A DNA stretch of 64,000 nucleotides. Source: Salinicola halimionae. GTDB lineage: Bacteria > Pseudomonadota > Gammaproteobacteria > Pseudomonadales > Halomonadaceae. The stretch is from NCBI RefSeq assembly GCF_003206065.1, contig NZ_PZJQ01000004.1:1014653-1078652 (forward strand), written 5' to 3'. The translations under genes were made by a program, and so were the position numbers. Shown here piece by piece: positions 10,306 through 19,862 of this stretch (positions are counted from its first letter, which is position 1; every line of letters starts with the position of its first letter). Under the pieces are notes generated by a model. The model was given only the letters and a program-made list of their open reading frames with translations. It was not told the origin of the DNA and made no database searches.

Positions 10306-11538
10306 ATGGTCGATACATCCATCATCGTGCTCGGCGTCGTCATGTTTACCGTGATCGTGCTGGGGTTGGTAGCGGTCATTTTGGCCGCGCGCAGCCGGCT
10401 GGTCAGCAGCGGTGACGTGGCGATCGAGATCAACGGTGATCCCGATAATACGGTAACGACTCAGGCCGGGGGCAAGCTGCTCCAGACCCTGGCGGCCAAC
10501 GGCATCTTTCTCTCATCGGCATGCGGCGGCGGCGGTTCCTGCGCGCAGTGCAAGTGTCAGGTGAGTGACGGCGGCGGCTCGATTCTGCCGACCGAGGAGT
10601 CGCACTTCACACTGCGCGAGAGAAAGGAAGGGTGGCGTCTCTCCTGCCAGGTGCCGGTCAAGCAGGACATGAAGATTCGCGTCCCCGACGAGGTCTTCGG
10701 CGTCAAGAAATGGGAGTGCGAGGTTACCGAAAATCCCAATGTCGCCACGTTCATCAAGGAGCTGAACCTCAAGCTGCCGGAAGGTGAAGAAGTGGCGTTC
10801 CGTGCCGGTGGCTACGTCCAGCTGGTGGCACCTCCTTACGATATCAAGTTCTCGGATTTCGATATCGAGGAAGAGTATCGCGGTGACTGGGAGAAGTTCG
10901 GCCTGTTCGATATCTCCCACAAGAGCGACGAGGAGGTAATCCGTGCCTACTCGATGGCGAACTACCCTGAAGAAAAAGGGCTTCTCAAGTTCAACATCCG
11001 TATCGCGACGCCGCCGCCCAAGTCCAGTCATCCGCCGGGTCTGATGTCGACCTACGTGTTCGCCATGAAGCCGGGTGACAAGGTTACCGTGATGGGGCCA
11101 TTCGGGGAGTTCTTTGCCAAGGATACCGAGGCGGAAATGGTCTTCATCGGTGGTGGCGCAGGCATGGCACCGATGCGCAGTCACATCTTCGACCAGCTCA
11201 AGCGGTTGAAGGCCTCGCGCAAGATGTCGTTCTGGTACGGTGCGCGTTCCTGGCGAGAAACGTTTTACAACGAGGAGTACGATCAGCTCGCCGAGGAGTT
11301 CGAAAACTTCGACTGGCACCTGGCGCTCTCCGACCCGCAGCCGGAAGATAACTGGGAAGGGCCTACCGGGTTCATCCATAATGTGCTCTACGAGAACTAT
11401 CTCAAGGATCACCCGGCGCCGGAAGACTGCGAGTATTACATGTGCGGACCGCCGATGATGAACGCGTCGGTGATCAAGATGCTGACCGATCTGGGCGTCG
11501 AGCCTGAAAATATCATGCTGGATGATTTCGGCGGATGA
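10306..11538 (+). CDS. nqrF: Na+-NQR subunit F (NADH-oxidising, 2Fe-2S, FAD)
   Basis: NqrF is the electron entry point: it oxidises NADH and passes electrons via FAD and a 2Fe-2S cluster. The 410-residue protein has an N-terminal membrane helix (about 5-28) and a ferredoxin domain with Cys73, Cys79, Cys82 and Cys114. The FAD/NADH reductase domain follows, with RAYSMANYP for FAD and [11 protein letters not shown] and CGPPMMN for nucleotide. A 62-bp gap separates it from nqrE. The stop overlaps the apbE start in an ATGA arrangement. Confidence 0.97.
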   Translation: MVDTSIIVLGVVMFTVIVLGLVAVILAARSRLVSSGDVAIEINGDPDNTVTTQAGGKLLQTLAANGIFLSSACGGGGSCAQCKCQVSDGGGSILPTEESHFTLRERKEGWRLSCQVPVKQDMKIRVPDEVFGVKKWECEVTENPNVATFIKELNLKLPEGEEVAFRAGGYVQLVAPPYDIKFSDFDIEEEYRGDWEKFGLFDISHKSDEEVIRAYSMANYPEEKGLLKFNIRIATPPPKSSHPPGLMSTYVFAMKPGDKVTVMGPFGEFFAKDTEAEMVFIGGGAGMAPMRSHIFDQLKRLKASRKMSFWYGARSWRETFYNEEYDQLAEEFENFDWHLALSDPQPEDNWEGPTGFIHNVLYENYLKDHPAPEDCEYYMCGPPMMNASVIKMLTDLGVEPENIMLDDFGG

Positions 11539-12590
11539 TCGAACGGCTTGAGCGCCGAGTGACGGGGCCGATCCTTCTGGGGTTGGCCCTGTTGCTATTC
11601 GCACTACTGACCGGGTGCGAGCGCGAACCTCAGTCATACCGGCTGGAAGGTCCGATCTTCGGCACAGGGTTCCATATCACCTTCTACGGTGATTACGATG
11701 ATGAACAGCTTGCGCAGATCGAGCAGTCGGTTAAAGACGCGCTGCACCGTGTCGACCGCCTGATGTCGACTTACAAACCCGATTCCGAGCTATCCCGATT
11801 CAACCAGGCGCCGGTGGGCCAGCCGTTCGAACTCTCCCCGCAAACGGCGGAAGTGGTCCGCGAGGCGATCCGCGTGGGCGACATCTCCAACGGCGCCTTC
11901 GATGTCACCGTTGGTGCCGCGGTCAATCTCTGGGGCTTCGGCCCGGACAAACATCCGGATCGTGTGCCTGGTGACGACGATATCGCCAAAGCCTTGAAGA
12001 ATGTCGACTACCAGGCGCTCGATCTCGACGGCGATATGCTGACCAAGACCAAACCGGTCTACGTCGATCTCTCAGGCATCGCCAAGGGTTACGGCGTCGA
12101 TGCGGTTGCCCGGGCGCTGGATGGTCTCGACATCGATCGCTACCTGGTCGAAGTCGGTGGCGAAATTCGAACGCGTGGAGACAAGCCTGGTGACAAGCCG
12201 TGGAGAATCGCGGTGGAAAAGCCGGTCTCGAATGAACGCAGCGTGCAGCGTATCATTGAACTAGACGACTCGGCCGTGGCGACCTCGGGTGACTATCGCA
12301 ACTATTTCGAAAGTGATGGAAAGCGCTACTCGCATACCATCGATCCGCGAACCGGGCGGCCAATCAGGCATCACCTGGTGTCCGTGACGGTCATCACGTC
12401 CGACTGCATGACGGCCGATGCCTTGGCCACGGCAATCGATGTACTGGGGCCCGAGGCGGGTCTCGCCATGGCAGAGCGTGAGGACCTGGCCGTCTATCTC
12501 GTCGTCAAGACGACGGAAGGCTTCGAAACGCGGGTCTCGTCGGCGTTTCAAGGTTATTTCAAAGATTCGGACAAGGAGGATCAGTCATGA
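11535..12590 (+). CDS. apbE: FAD:protein FMN transferase ApbE (lipoprotein)
   Basis: ApbE cuts FAD and attaches the FMN half to a Thr or Ser of target proteins, here NqrB and NqrC. The 351-residue product starts with a lipoprotein signal peptide ending in LLTGC (Cys28), so it should be anchored on the periplasmic side. Family motifs include [14 protein letters not shown] and [13 protein letters not shown], plus [10 protein letters not shown] near the C-terminus. It overlaps nqrF by 4 bases and nqrM by 4 bases, which ties maturation to synthesis of the complex. Confidence 0.96.
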   Translation: MIERLERRVTGPILLGLALLLFALLTGCEREPQSYRLEGPIFGTGFHITFYGDYDDEQLAQIEQSVKDALHRVDRLMSTYKPDSELSRFNQAPVGQPFELSPQTAEVVREAIRVGDISNGAFDVTVGAAVNLWGFGPDKHPDRVPGDDDIAKALKNVDYQALDLDGDMLTKTKPVYVDLSGIAKGYGVDAVARALDGLDIDRYLVEVGGEIRTRGDKPGDKPWRIAVEKPVSNERSVQRIIELDDSAVATSGDYRNYFESDGKRYSHTIDPRTGRPIRHHLVSVTVITSDCMTADALATAIDVLGPEAGLAMAEREDLAVYLVVKTTEGFETRVSSAFQGYFKDSDKEDQS

Positions 12591-12844
12591 CGATCTGGAT
12601 TCTGGCCTGTGCCATCATGCTGCTGCTGGTAGCCGGCATGGCGATTGGTGTCATCCTCGGAAACAAGCCCATCGCCGGATCCTGTGGCGGTCTCAATACG
12701 CTCGGACTCAAGAGTGGATGCGAGATTTGCGGAGGCAATGACGAGGTCTGCGAGGAGGAGAGTCGCAAGAACAGCGCTGGCGCGCGTCGCCGCAGCGATG
12801 AGAATCGCGGTGCGGATCTGGGCTATAACGCCGTCAAGCGTTGA
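12587..12844 (+). CDS. nqrM: Na+-NQR maturation protein NqrM
   Basis: NqrM (formerly DUF539) is required for Na+-NQR assembly, probably by delivering iron to the NqrD/NqrE centre. The 85-residue protein has one N-terminal membrane helix (about 3-24) and four Cys (33, 45, 48, 55) in the family pattern CGGL, CEIC and a later C. It starts inside the end of apbE (ATGA overlap). It is the last gene of the nqr cluster; 83 bp separate it from sthA. Confidence 0.94.
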   Translation: MTIWILACAIMLLLVAGMAIGVILGNKPIAGSCGGLNTLGLKSGCEICGGNDEVCEEESRKNSAGARRRSDENRGADLGYNAVKR

Positions 12845-12927
12845 ACGACGGGAAAACCAGGTTCGCGTGTCGACGCCACGAGTTCATAAGATCGTACCAG
12901 CCATCAGGTAAGGAGTAGGCGAAGCAA

Positions 12928-14319
12928 ATGGCAGTTCACAACTATGACCTCGTGGTCATCGGCTCGGGGCCTGCGGGCGAAAGTGCTGCGATCAACGCGG
13001 CGAAGCACGGTAAGCGTGTCGCGATCATTGAAAAGCAGTCTTCGGTCGGCGGCAATTGCACCCACTGGGGCACCATTCCCTCCAAGGCCCTGAGACATCA
13101 GGTCAAGCAGATCATGCAGTTCAACACCAACCGCATGTTCCGCGATATCGGCGAGCCGCGCTGGTTTTCCTTTCCCAAGGTGCTCGAACGCTCGCGGGTG
13201 ACGATCGATCAGCAGGTCGAGTTGCGCACCAAATTCTACTCCCGCAATCGCATCGACCTGTTTTTCGGCGTGGCGTATTTTCGCGACGAACATACCGTGG
13301 TGGTTCGTGACAATCACGAAGGGGCGGAAGAGCTCAGCGCACCGCAGTTCGTGATCGCCACCGGTTCGCGACCTTATCGTCCTGCCGACGTCAATTTCCG
13401 CCATCCGCGCATCTACTGTTCCGATACCATTCTGGGTCTGTCGCACACGCCCCGGACGCTGATCATCTACGGCGCTGGCGTGATCGGCTCGGAATATGCC
13501 TCTATCTTTTCCGGCCTTGGCGTCAAGGTCGATCTGATCGATACCCGTGAGCGTTTACTCTCCTTTCTCGATGACGAGATCAGCGATGCGCTTTCCTACG
13601 AGCTGCGCAACTACGGCGTGCTGATTCGTCACAACGAGGAATACCAGAGCGTCGAGGGCGACGAAGCGGGTGTGGTGGTCAACCTCAAATCGGGCAAGCG
13701 CCTACGTGCCGATGCCTTCCTGTGGGCCAACGGGCGCACCGGCAATACCGATCAGCTAGGTCTCGAGAATATCGGCCTCGAGCCCAACGGACGAGGCCAA
13801 TTGCAGGTCGACGATCACTACCGCACTGCGATTTCGCATATCTATGCAGTTGGGGACGTGATTGGCTGGCCGAGTCTGGCCAGTGCGGCCTACGATCAGG
13901 GCCGCAGTGCCAGCGATGAGTTTCTCGGCGAGGATTTTCGCTTTGTCGATGACATTCCCACCGGGATCTACACGATTCCGGAGATCAGCTCCGTCGGCAA
14001 GACCGAGCGGGAACTGACCGAAGCCAAGGTGCCCTACGAAGTTGCCCAGGCATTCTTCAAGGATACCGCCCGCGCGCAGATCACCGGCGACACCGCGGGC
14101 ATGCTCAAGATCCTGTTCCATCGCGAGACGCTGGAGATTCTGGGTATCCACTGCTTCGGTGATCAGGCTTCGGAGATCGTGCACATCGGTCAGGCGATCA
14201 TGCAGCAGAAGGGCGAAGCGAATACCCTGCGCTACTTCATCAATACGACGTTCAACTATCCCACCATGGCCGAAGCGTACCGGGTCGCCGCCCAAAATGG
14301 CTTGAACCGGCTGTTCTGA
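12928..14319 (+). CDS. sthA: Soluble pyridine nucleotide transhydrogenase
   Basis: SthA is a cytosolic FAD enzyme that moves reducing power between NADPH and NAD+. The 463-residue protein has the N-terminal FAD motif GSGPAGES and the SthA-specific stretch [17 protein letters not shown]. Dihydrolipoamide dehydrogenase-type relatives have a redox disulfide there; here only one Cys is left, as in known SthA. A second Rossmann motif [11 protein letters not shown] binds the nucleotide. An AAGGAG lies about 12 nt before the ATG, a long spacing. Position after nqr matches pseudomonads. Confidence 0.96.
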   Translation: MAVHNYDLVVIGSGPAGESAAINAAKHGKRVAIIEKQSSVGGNCTHWGTIPSKALRHQVKQIMQFNTNRMFRDIGEPRWFSFPKVLERSRVTIDQQVELRTKFYSRNRIDLFFGVAYFRDEHTVVVRDNHEGAEELSAPQFVIATGSRPYRPADVNFRHPRIYCSDTILGLSHTPRTLIIYGAGVIGSEYASIFSGLGVKVDLIDTRERLLSFLDDEISDALSYELRNYGVLIRHNEEYQSVEGDEAGVVVNLKSGKRLRADAFLWANGRTGNTDQLGLENIGLEPNGRGQLQVDDHYRTAISHIYAVGDVIGWPSLASAAYDQGRSASDEFLGEDFRFVDDIPTGIYTIPEISSVGKTERELTEAKVPYEVAQAFFKDTARAQITGDTAGMLKILFHRETLEILGIHCFGDQASEIVHIGQAIMQQKGEANTLRYFINTTFNYPTMAEAYRVAAQNGLNRLF

Positions 14320-14416
14320 GCCGAGCGCTCATGGATCGACCAGTGCCGAGAGGTCCTGCGTCCGGAGCCAGTTCCTCCGGGAAATGGAAGCCCTCTCATT
14401 TTGGACGAGTATAGTG

Positions 14417-14458
14417 ATCGCCCTGTATCAACCCCCGTGGGGCTCGATATAGGGCGAT
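14417..14458. repeat. Hairpin between convergent sthA and the Tus-like gene
   Basis: ATCGCCCTGTATC (14417-14429) and GATATAGGGCGAT (14446-14458) form a 13-bp inverted repeat with one G-T pair; the loop contains an inner CCCC/GGGG. There is no T run. It may stop transcription with Rho or be a dispersed palindromic element. Apart from this hairpin, I see nothing in the 198-bp convergent gap 14320-14517. Confidence 0.5.
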
Positions 14459-14517
14459 ATCGTGTGTGCCGGCCTTCATTCCACTCGTTCGATATCTATC
14501 TAGTCGGCATCGTCACG

Positions 14518-15432
14518 TCAGTCGACGGCGTTGTCTTTTCGTTGATGATCGATGGCGATCTGCAACGCTGGATTACGGTAGCGGTAGACTCGCAGGCTTT
14601 TCAGGAAGACATCATCCTCGAGACGTTGGTCGGACCGTTTGGCTCGAGTTCGGGAGGTCGGCGGCTTGACCGGCGGATCATTGAGGTGGGGTAATTTCAG
14701 CGCGGGATCCGGGATGAACAACGGTAGCGGCAGGTTCATGGCACGCCGCATGCGGCCGTCTTCCAGCGCTTCACGGAAAAACAGATTGGCCCGCATCACG
14801 GGCGCCTGCTGCTGGATCTGTGCAAGTGGCTCGCCATCCGGTATCTCGCCGAGTCTGCGCAACTGGATTTGAATGTGTGCAGCGGATTTATCCATCTGTT
14901 TCAGCTTGGCTTCGGCATCGGCCACGCTGAGACGTTTGATCGAGCGCCCGCTGGTGTACCACGCCAGCCTGACTCGTGACAGCGGCGCGTCGGCGACTGG
15001 GAGGTGGCGCCAGCACTGTTTGAGATGCAGTCGCGCCAACCCCTGCCCGCGCAGATGATCATGCAGGGCCGGATGGCGGAAAGGCAGCACGGCCTTGATT
15101 TCCGGGATCAAGCGGGGCGCGGACTGACGGATGTGCTTCAGCGTCGCACCAAAGCGGGCTTTGCCGAGATTGACTGCTGCGACAGCTTCCATGAGTGCCG
15201 GCCCGGCGACGATCACGCCGATGTAGTTGCGCGTCTCGCGCCCGTCCTGCCCATCCTGGTACCAGAAGTCGGTCAACGCGCGGCGCAACCATTGAGCGTC
15301 GACGCTCGATTCGCCCAGTGCCCAGGCGGGTGTCGGTCGCTCGGCGTAGAGGGTCGCCAAGTGGTCGACGGCATCGATCAACTGATCGAAATCGGATTCC
15401 AGCTCGGCCAGCAAGCGATACTGCAATTCCAT
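14518..15432 (-). CDS. tus: DNA replication terminus site-binding protein (Tus family)
   Basis: Tus binds Ter sites and stops replication forks arriving from one side. The 304-residue protein aligns by eye along nearly all of E. coli Tus (309). Matching stretches are the N-terminal ELESDFDQL, a central ETRNYIGVIVAG like Tus SSKAAVRLPGVL, and LHDHLRG at 123-129 corresponding to VHRHLPG. His124 and Gly129 fall at lock-pocket positions His144 and Gly149; the Tus Phe140 position is not clearly kept. RLAWYTSGRSIKRL and FFREALEDGRMRRAMNLPLPLFI also correspond. The start has AGGGG upstream. A Ter-like sequence overlaps its promoter. Similarity is modest, so confirmation by profile search is needed. 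Confidence 0.82.
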   Translation of the reverse strand: MELQYRLLAELESDFDQLIDAVDHLATLYAERPTPAWALGESSVDAQWLRRALTDFWYQDGQDGRETRNYIGVIVAGPALMEAVAAVNLGKARFGATLKHIRQSAPRLIPEIKAVLPFRHPALHDHLRGQGLARLHLKQCWRHLPVADAPLSRVRLAWYTSGRSIKRLSVADAEAKLKQMDKSAAHIQIQLRRLGEIPDGEPLAQIQQQAPVMRANLFFREALEDGRMRRAMNLPLPLFIPDPALKLPHLNDPPVKPPTSRTRAKRSDQRLEDDVFLKSLRVYRYRNPALQIAIDHQRKDNAVD

Positions 15433-15458
15433 GAGTGGCCCCTGACGGTGAACGCCAT

Positions 15459-15488
15459 TTTATACCGTTATCTTAGTCAATTTGTCTA
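15459..15488 (-). promoter_or_regulatory. Predicted promoter of the Tus-like gene
   Basis: Reading on the minus strand, TAGACA (15488-15483) and TATAAA (15464-15459) are spaced 18 bp. The transcript would start near 15452, about 20 nt before the ATG at 15432. The -35 lies inside the Ter-like sequence, so bound Tus could repress its own gene. Confidence 0.5.
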
Positions 15489-15498
15489 GTAGCTAAAG
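15480..15498 (+). promoter_or_regulatory. Ter-like site in the tus promoter
   Basis: ATTTGTCTAGTAGCTAAAG matches E. coli TerB at 13 of 19 positions, including the whole CTAAAG end with the critical C of the lock. In E. coli a Ter site also sits in the tus promoter and gives autorepression. If orientation rules carry over, it would block forks moving from high to low coordinates. The site is a candidate only. Confidence 0.4.
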
Positions 15499-15604
15499 AA
15501 TCGTTCGGCGAATGGAAGGAGGCCGCCCCGGCGTCACCGCTGAAGAGCAGGAAACGGCGCGGGGCGTTGTGGGTGCGACAGGGAAACAATAATCCTTAAG
15601 CAGC

Positions 15605-16504
15605 CTAGCGGTCACGGTAGCGGCGTGTCAGGTCACCATAGGCATCGATGCGACGATCCCGCAGATAGGGCCAGATGCGGCGGACATCCTCGCTCCGCGT
15701 CAGATCGACGTCGACGATCCGATTTTCGTTCGCCTCGCCGGCATGCGTTAGCAGCTCGCCTTGAGGACCGCAGACGAAACTCCCTCCCCAAAAATCGATG
15801 CCTTCACCGACGCCGGAGAGATCGGGTTCGTGTCCGACCCGATTGGCAACGATGACCGGCAGGCCGTTGGCGACACCGTGCGAGCGCTGAATCAATGTCC
15901 AGGCATCCTTCTGGCGCTGTTTTTCCGCGGGGTCATCGGATGGCGTCCAGCCGATCGCGGTGGGGTAGAGCAGCAGATCGGCTCCAGCCAGTGCCATCAG
16001 GCGTGCCGCTTCCGGGTACCACTGATCCCAGCACACCAGCACGCCGAGGCGGCCGACGGAAGTATCGATCGGTTCGAAGCCTTGAGCGGCATCTTCGTCG
16101 CCCGGCGTGAAATAGAACTTTTCGTAGAAGCCGGGATCATCGGGGATATGCATTTTTCGGTAGTGGCCGACCCTGCCCCTGGCTCGGTCCAGCACGATCG
16201 CGGTGTTGTGATAGAGCCCGGCGGCGCGGCGCTCGAAGATCGACCCGACGATGACGATATCCAGTTCACGTGCCAGGGCGGCAAGATGCTGCCCGGTCGT
16301 TCCATCCAGCGGTTCGGCGAGATCGAAAAGATCAGTATCTTCGCACTGACAGAAGTAATGGGTCGCGTGCAGTTCCTGCAGCAGTATCAGTTCGGCACCT
16401 TGGGCGGCGAGCTCGCGGATACCGGCGTCACTGGTTTCGAGGCTGCGTTGCTTGTCGGGCCAGGCCTGTTGCTGGACCAGACCCACCTTGAGTGTCTTGG
16501 ACAT
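15605..16504 (-). CDS. aguB: N-carbamoylputrescine amidase
   Basis: AguB hydrolyses N-carbamoylputrescine to putrescine, CO2 and ammonia, the last step of the agmatine route. The 299-residue protein belongs to the carbon-nitrogen hydrolase (nitrilase) superfamily. The expected catalytic triad is Glu44 (QELHA), Lys117 (RKMHIPDD) and Cys158 (VCWDQWYPEAAR). It follows aguA by 44 bp on the same strand, so the two should be one operon. Cytoplasmic, no signal peptide. Putrescine serves growth and stress protection or can be used as a nitrogen source. Confidence 0.96.
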   Translation of the reverse strand: MSKTLKVGLVQQQAWPDKQRSLETSDAGIRELAAQGAELILLQELHATHYFCQCEDTDLFDLAEPLDGTTGQHLAALARELDIVIVGSIFERRAAGLYHNTAIVLDRARGRVGHYRKMHIPDDPGFYEKFYFTPGDEDAAQGFEPIDTSVGRLGVLVCWDQWYPEAARLMALAGADLLLYPTAIGWTPSDDPAEKQRQKDAWTLIQRSHGVANGLPVIVANRVGHEPDLSGVGEGIDFWGGSFVCGPQGELLTHAGEANENRIVDVDLTRSEDVRRIWPYLRDRRIDAYGDLTRRYRDR

Positions 16505-16548
16505 TGATCTTTCCTTGACTTGGATCGTCAGTTGACTCGGCTATTCGA

Positions 16549-17601
16549 TTAACTCAGGCAAAGCGCGGGATTCAAGGCCCCGCGCGGCAATTGCATGGTC
16601 AGGCAGTGAAGACTGCCATGCTGACGGATGACCGCGCGACAGTCGATCGGTATCACCTCGCGACCCGGGAAGGCGCCGGCGAGAACCTGCAGTGCCCGGA
16701 AATCGGCGGAGTCGCCATAGGTTGGTACCAGCACCGCGCCGTTGATGATCAGGAAATTGGCGTAGGTCGCTGGCAGCCGATGGCCGTCGTCAGGGTCGTA
16801 ACACGCCTTGGGCCAAGGAAGCGGTAGCAGCCGATAGGGCGAACCGTCTTCTCGACGAAGTGCCTTGAGCTCTTCTTCCATGGCGGAGAGTGCCTTGTAA
16901 TGCGCGTCCTGCGGGTCATCACAACGAACGTAGGCAATCGTTGCCGGGTCGCAGAAGCGCGCCAGCGTATCGATATGACTATCGGTATCATCGCCTTCGA
17001 GATGACCATGCTCGAGCCACAGCACGCGGGAAATGCCCAATCGTTCTGCGAGGTGGTCTTCGATGGCCTCGCGGTCCAGGCTTGGGTTGCGATTGGGGTT
17101 GAGCAGACAGGCGCTGGTCGTGAGCAGCGTACCTTCGCCATCGGTGTCGATGGCGCCTCCTTCGAGTACCAAATTCTGGGACGTTACCGGTGTGGCGAAT
17201 ATTTGCCGCGCGGCCAAGGCCTGGGTCAAGGCATCGTCCCGTGCGGCGGCGAATTTGCCGCCCCAGCCGGTGAACACGTAGTCGAGCAATTCGAGCGTGC
17301 CGTTGCGCTCGATGGCGATCGGGCCATGGTCCCGCGCCCAGGTATCATCGCTGTCGACCATAACGAGATAGCGACGTCCGGTATCGACGCCAAGCGCCTG
17401 GAAACGCGCGCTCAGACGTTCGCGCTGCGCCTCGTCATGCACGCCGATCAGCACCGGCTGATAGCGAGTGATGGCCACGACCATCGCCTCCAGCGTCGCT
17501 TCGATATGCTCGAGCAGCGGCGCCCAGTCACTGGTCGGGGTCGGCCAGGTCAGTTGAATCGCATCTTGGGGATGCCATTCGGGGAACAGACGCAGGGTCA
17601 T
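16549..17601 (-). CDS. aguA: Agmatine deiminase
   Basis: AguA converts agmatine to N-carbamoylputrescine and ammonia. The 350-residue protein is a peptidylarginine-deiminase-fold enzyme with MVDSDDTWARDHGP, VLEGGAID and the C-terminal GSLHCLTMQLPRG carrying the nucleophile Cys (residue 333). I start at ATG 17601 because GGAG lies 5-6 nt before it; an in-frame ATG at 17619 lacks a ribosome binding site. It is the promoter-proximal gene of aguAB. I saw no agmatine regulator nearby. Confidence 0.96.
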   Translation of the reverse strand: MTLRLFPEWHPQDAIQLTWPTPTSDWAPLLEHIEATLEAMVVAITRYQPVLIGVHDEAQRERLSARFQALGVDTGRRYLVMVDSDDTWARDHGPIAIERNGTLELLDYVFTGWGGKFAAARDDALTQALAARQIFATPVTSQNLVLEGGAIDTDGEGTLLTTSACLLNPNRNPSLDREAIEDHLAERLGISRVLWLEHGHLEGDDTDSHIDTLARFCDPATIAYVRCDDPQDAHYKALSAMEEELKALRREDGSPYRLLPLPWPKACYDPDDGHRLPATYANFLIINGAVLVPTYGDSADFRALQVLAGAFPGREVIPIDCRAVIRQHGSLHCLTMQLPRGALNPALCLS

Positions 17602-17659
17602 GGTGTCTCCATTGCGCATAAGGGCCGGTGTGCGTCAGGGCTGACGACGAGGGCGCGGC

Positions 17660-17687
17660 ATTGTAGAGCCTGGTTGCGGCGATGCAA
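17660..17687 (-). promoter_or_regulatory. Predicted promoter of aguAB
   Basis: On the minus strand TTGCAT (17687-17682) and TACAAT (17665-17660) are separated by 16 bp. A transcript from about 17653 would carry a leader of about 50 nt before aguA. The rest of the divergent gap to lolC (17688-17866) shows nothing clear beyond an AAGGAA before lolC. Confidence 0.5.
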
Positions 17688-17866
17688 GCCGGCGTTCGGC
17701 GCCGTTCGACAGCAGTTTCGAGATCCGCCCGTCGCCGGTTTTCGTTGGTCGCCAGTGTAGCGTGGGTCGGCTGGCTGGCAAGCGGCGAGTGACCCGACAA
17801 ACTAGCGTTTTCGGGAACCGCCAAAAACCCGTAACATGAGCCGCTGCTGACAAGGAACCAAACCTG

Positions 17867-19108
17867 ATGTTCGACCGTTTACCCTTTCTGGTGGGCCTGA
17901 GGTACGTCCGGGCCAAACGACGTAATCACTTCATCTCCTTCATTTCACTAACCTCGATGCTGGGTCTGGCCTTGGGCGTCGCCGTGCTGATACTGGTGCT
18001 ATCGGTCATGAACGGCTTCGATCATGAGCTGCGAACTCGCGTGCTCGGGATGGTGCCGCATACCCGTATCGAACAGCAGGGCGGCATGCAGGATTGGAAA
18101 GCGCTGGCCGAGAAGGTCGATCAGCACAAGGACGTGATCGCTTCGGCGCCCTACGTGCAGCAGCAGGGCATGTTTTCGGCGAGCGGCCGCACCCAGGGGG
18201 CCATGGTCACCGGGGTGCAGCCGGAATACGAGCGCCATGTCTCGATCATCGATCAGCACATGCAGGCGGGCACGCTCGATGAGCTCTCTCCCGGCAGTTG
18301 GCATGTGGTACTGGGTTCGTTGCTGGCGCGCAACCTGGGGGTCGGCGTGGGCGATCGCGTGACGCTATTGGTGCCGGAGGCGTCGATCACGCCGGGAGGC
18401 GTTTTCCCGCGCTTGAAACGCTTCACGGTCAGCGGGATCTTCAAGGTCGGCGCCGATCTGGACGCCAACCTGGCGTATGCCAACATCGAGGACATGCAAA
18501 CGCTCGCGCGCCTCGGTGACAAGGTCGATGGCTTGCGTCTGGAGCTCGACGATCTGTTCAAGGCGGGGCCGGTGACCCGGGATATCGTTTCGAATCTGGG
18601 TTCCGGTTACCGGGGCATGGACTGGACCTATACCCACGGCAATCTGTTTCAGGCGATCCAGATGGAAAAGCACATGATCGGTCTGTTGCTGATGGTGATC
18701 GTGGCGGTGGCGGCGTTCAACATCGTCTCGACGTTGGTGATGGTAGTCACCGACAAACATGCGGATATCGCCATTCTGCGCACGATCGGCGCCAAGCCGA
18801 AATCGATCATGGGCATCTTCGTTGTACAGGGGTTGGCGATCGGCATCATCGGCATCGTCATCGGGGTCATCGCCGGCGTGATTCTGGCGCTGACGGTATC
18901 CGACATCATTGCCTGGGTGCAGGCCGTGACCGGTATTCAGTTCCTCGATCCCAACGTCTATTTCATCAGCTATCTGCCGTCACGACTCGAGATGAGCGAC
19001 CTGATCGTGATCGTTTCCAGCGCCTTCGGGCTGACTTTCCTGTCGACGCTCTACCCGGCCTGGCGAGCGGCGCGTATCCAGCCGGCCGAGGTGCTGCGTT
19101 ATGAGTGA
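17867..19108 (+). CDS. lolC: Lipoprotein-releasing ABC transporter permease LolC/LolE family
   Basis: This inner-membrane permease subunit of the Lol system extracts outer-membrane lipoproteins and hands them to LolA. The 413-residue protein has the family layout: an N-terminal helix (about 26-48), a large periplasmic domain, and three C-terminal helices (about 270-300, 315-345, 378-400), plus the coupling segment ADIAILRTIGAKPKSI. lolD overlaps its end by 8 bases. There is no second permease gene after lolD, unlike the lolCDE order of E. coli or pseudomonads. The product may act as a LolF-like homodimer, or lolE may lie elsewhere. Confidence 0.93.
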   Translation: MFDRLPFLVGLRYVRAKRRNHFISFISLTSMLGLALGVAVLILVLSVMNGFDHELRTRVLGMVPHTRIEQQGGMQDWKALAEKVDQHKDVIASAPYVQQQGMFSASGRTQGAMVTGVQPEYERHVSIIDQHMQAGTLDELSPGSWHVVLGSLLARNLGVGVGDRVTLLVPEASITPGGVFPRLKRFTVSGIFKVGADLDANLAYANIEDMQTLARLGDKVDGLRLELDDLFKAGPVTRDIVSNLGSGYRGMDWTYTHGNLFQAIQMEKHMIGLLLMVIVAVAAFNIVSTLVMVVTDKHADIAILRTIGAKPKSIMGIFVVQGLAIGIIGIVIGVIAGVILALTVSDIIAWVQAVTGIQFLDPNVYFISYLPSRLEMSDLIVIVSSAFGLTFLSTLYPAWRAARIQPAEVLRYE

Positions 19109-19835
19109 AGTCAATTTTCGTTCATCGACCGCCAGCGGAGACAACATCATGCTCGACTGCCGCCAACTCACGCGAACCTACAGCGAAGGGCCGCAGGACC
19201 TCACGGTTCTGGACCATCTGGATCTGCAGGTTCGGGCGGGAGAGCGAGTGGCCGTCGTCGGCAGCTCCGGGTCCGGCAAGACCACGCTGCTCAACCTGCT
19301 CGGCGGTCTCGATCGGCCGAGTGGTGGCGAAGTCATCATCGGTGGACAGTCGTTGGCGGGACTGGGCGAGTCGGCACTGGGCAGTTTTCGTAACCGCTAT
19401 ATCGGCTTCGTCTATCAGTTCCACCATCTGCTGGCAGAATTCACTGCGGCGGAAAACGTCGCGCTGCCGCTGATCATTCGCGGTCAGACCCGTAAAGTCG
19501 CCGTCGACAAGGCCCAGCGCTTGCTGGATCGCGTCGGCATGGCACCCAGGGGCGCGCACAAGCCTGGCGAGCTGTCAGGCGGTGAACGCCAGCGCGTCGC
19601 CATCGCCAGGGCGCTGGTTACCGACCCGAGTCTGGTGCTGATGGATGAGCCGACCGGAAACCTGGACCAGACCACCGCGGGCAACATCCTGGCGATGATG
19701 GACGAACTGGCGGCGACCACCGATTGCGCCTTCGTGGTGGTCACTCATGATATGTCGATGGCGGCGCATCAGGATCGGATGATGAGATTGGACAAGGGTC
19801 AGCTGACCGCCGTCAAGCGGGACGAACCAGTGTAG
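19101..19835 (+). CDS. lolD: Lipoprotein-releasing ABC transporter ATPase
   Basis: LolD is the cytoplasmic ATPase that drives lipoprotein release. The 244-residue protein has Walker A GSSGSGKT, signature LSGGERQRVAIARAL and Walker B VLMDEPTGNLD. The start at 19101 overlaps lolC and has GAGGTG upstream; an in-frame ATG at 19149 (MLDCRQL) would give a product closer to the usual length and is a real alternative. A strong terminator follows 28 bp after the stop. Confidence 0.95.
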   Translation: MSEVNFRSSTASGDNIMLDCRQLTRTYSEGPQDLTVLDHLDLQVRAGERVAVVGSSGSGKTTLLNLLGGLDRPSGGEVIIGGQSLAGLGESALGSFRNRYIGFVYQFHHLLAEFTAAENVALPLIIRGQTRKVAVDKAQRLLDRVGMAPRGAHKPGELSGGERQRVAIARALVTDPSLVLMDEPTGNLDQTTAGNILAMMDELAATTDCAFVVVTHDMSMAAHQDRMMRLDKGQLTAVKRDEPV

Positions 19836-19862
19836 ATAGTTCGCGCAAATCCTAAAGCTGAC

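Noticed and set aside
15471-15486. Second inverted Ter-like sequence next to the first
   Set aside because: Only TTAGT and one or two further bases match; too weak to claim a paired site.
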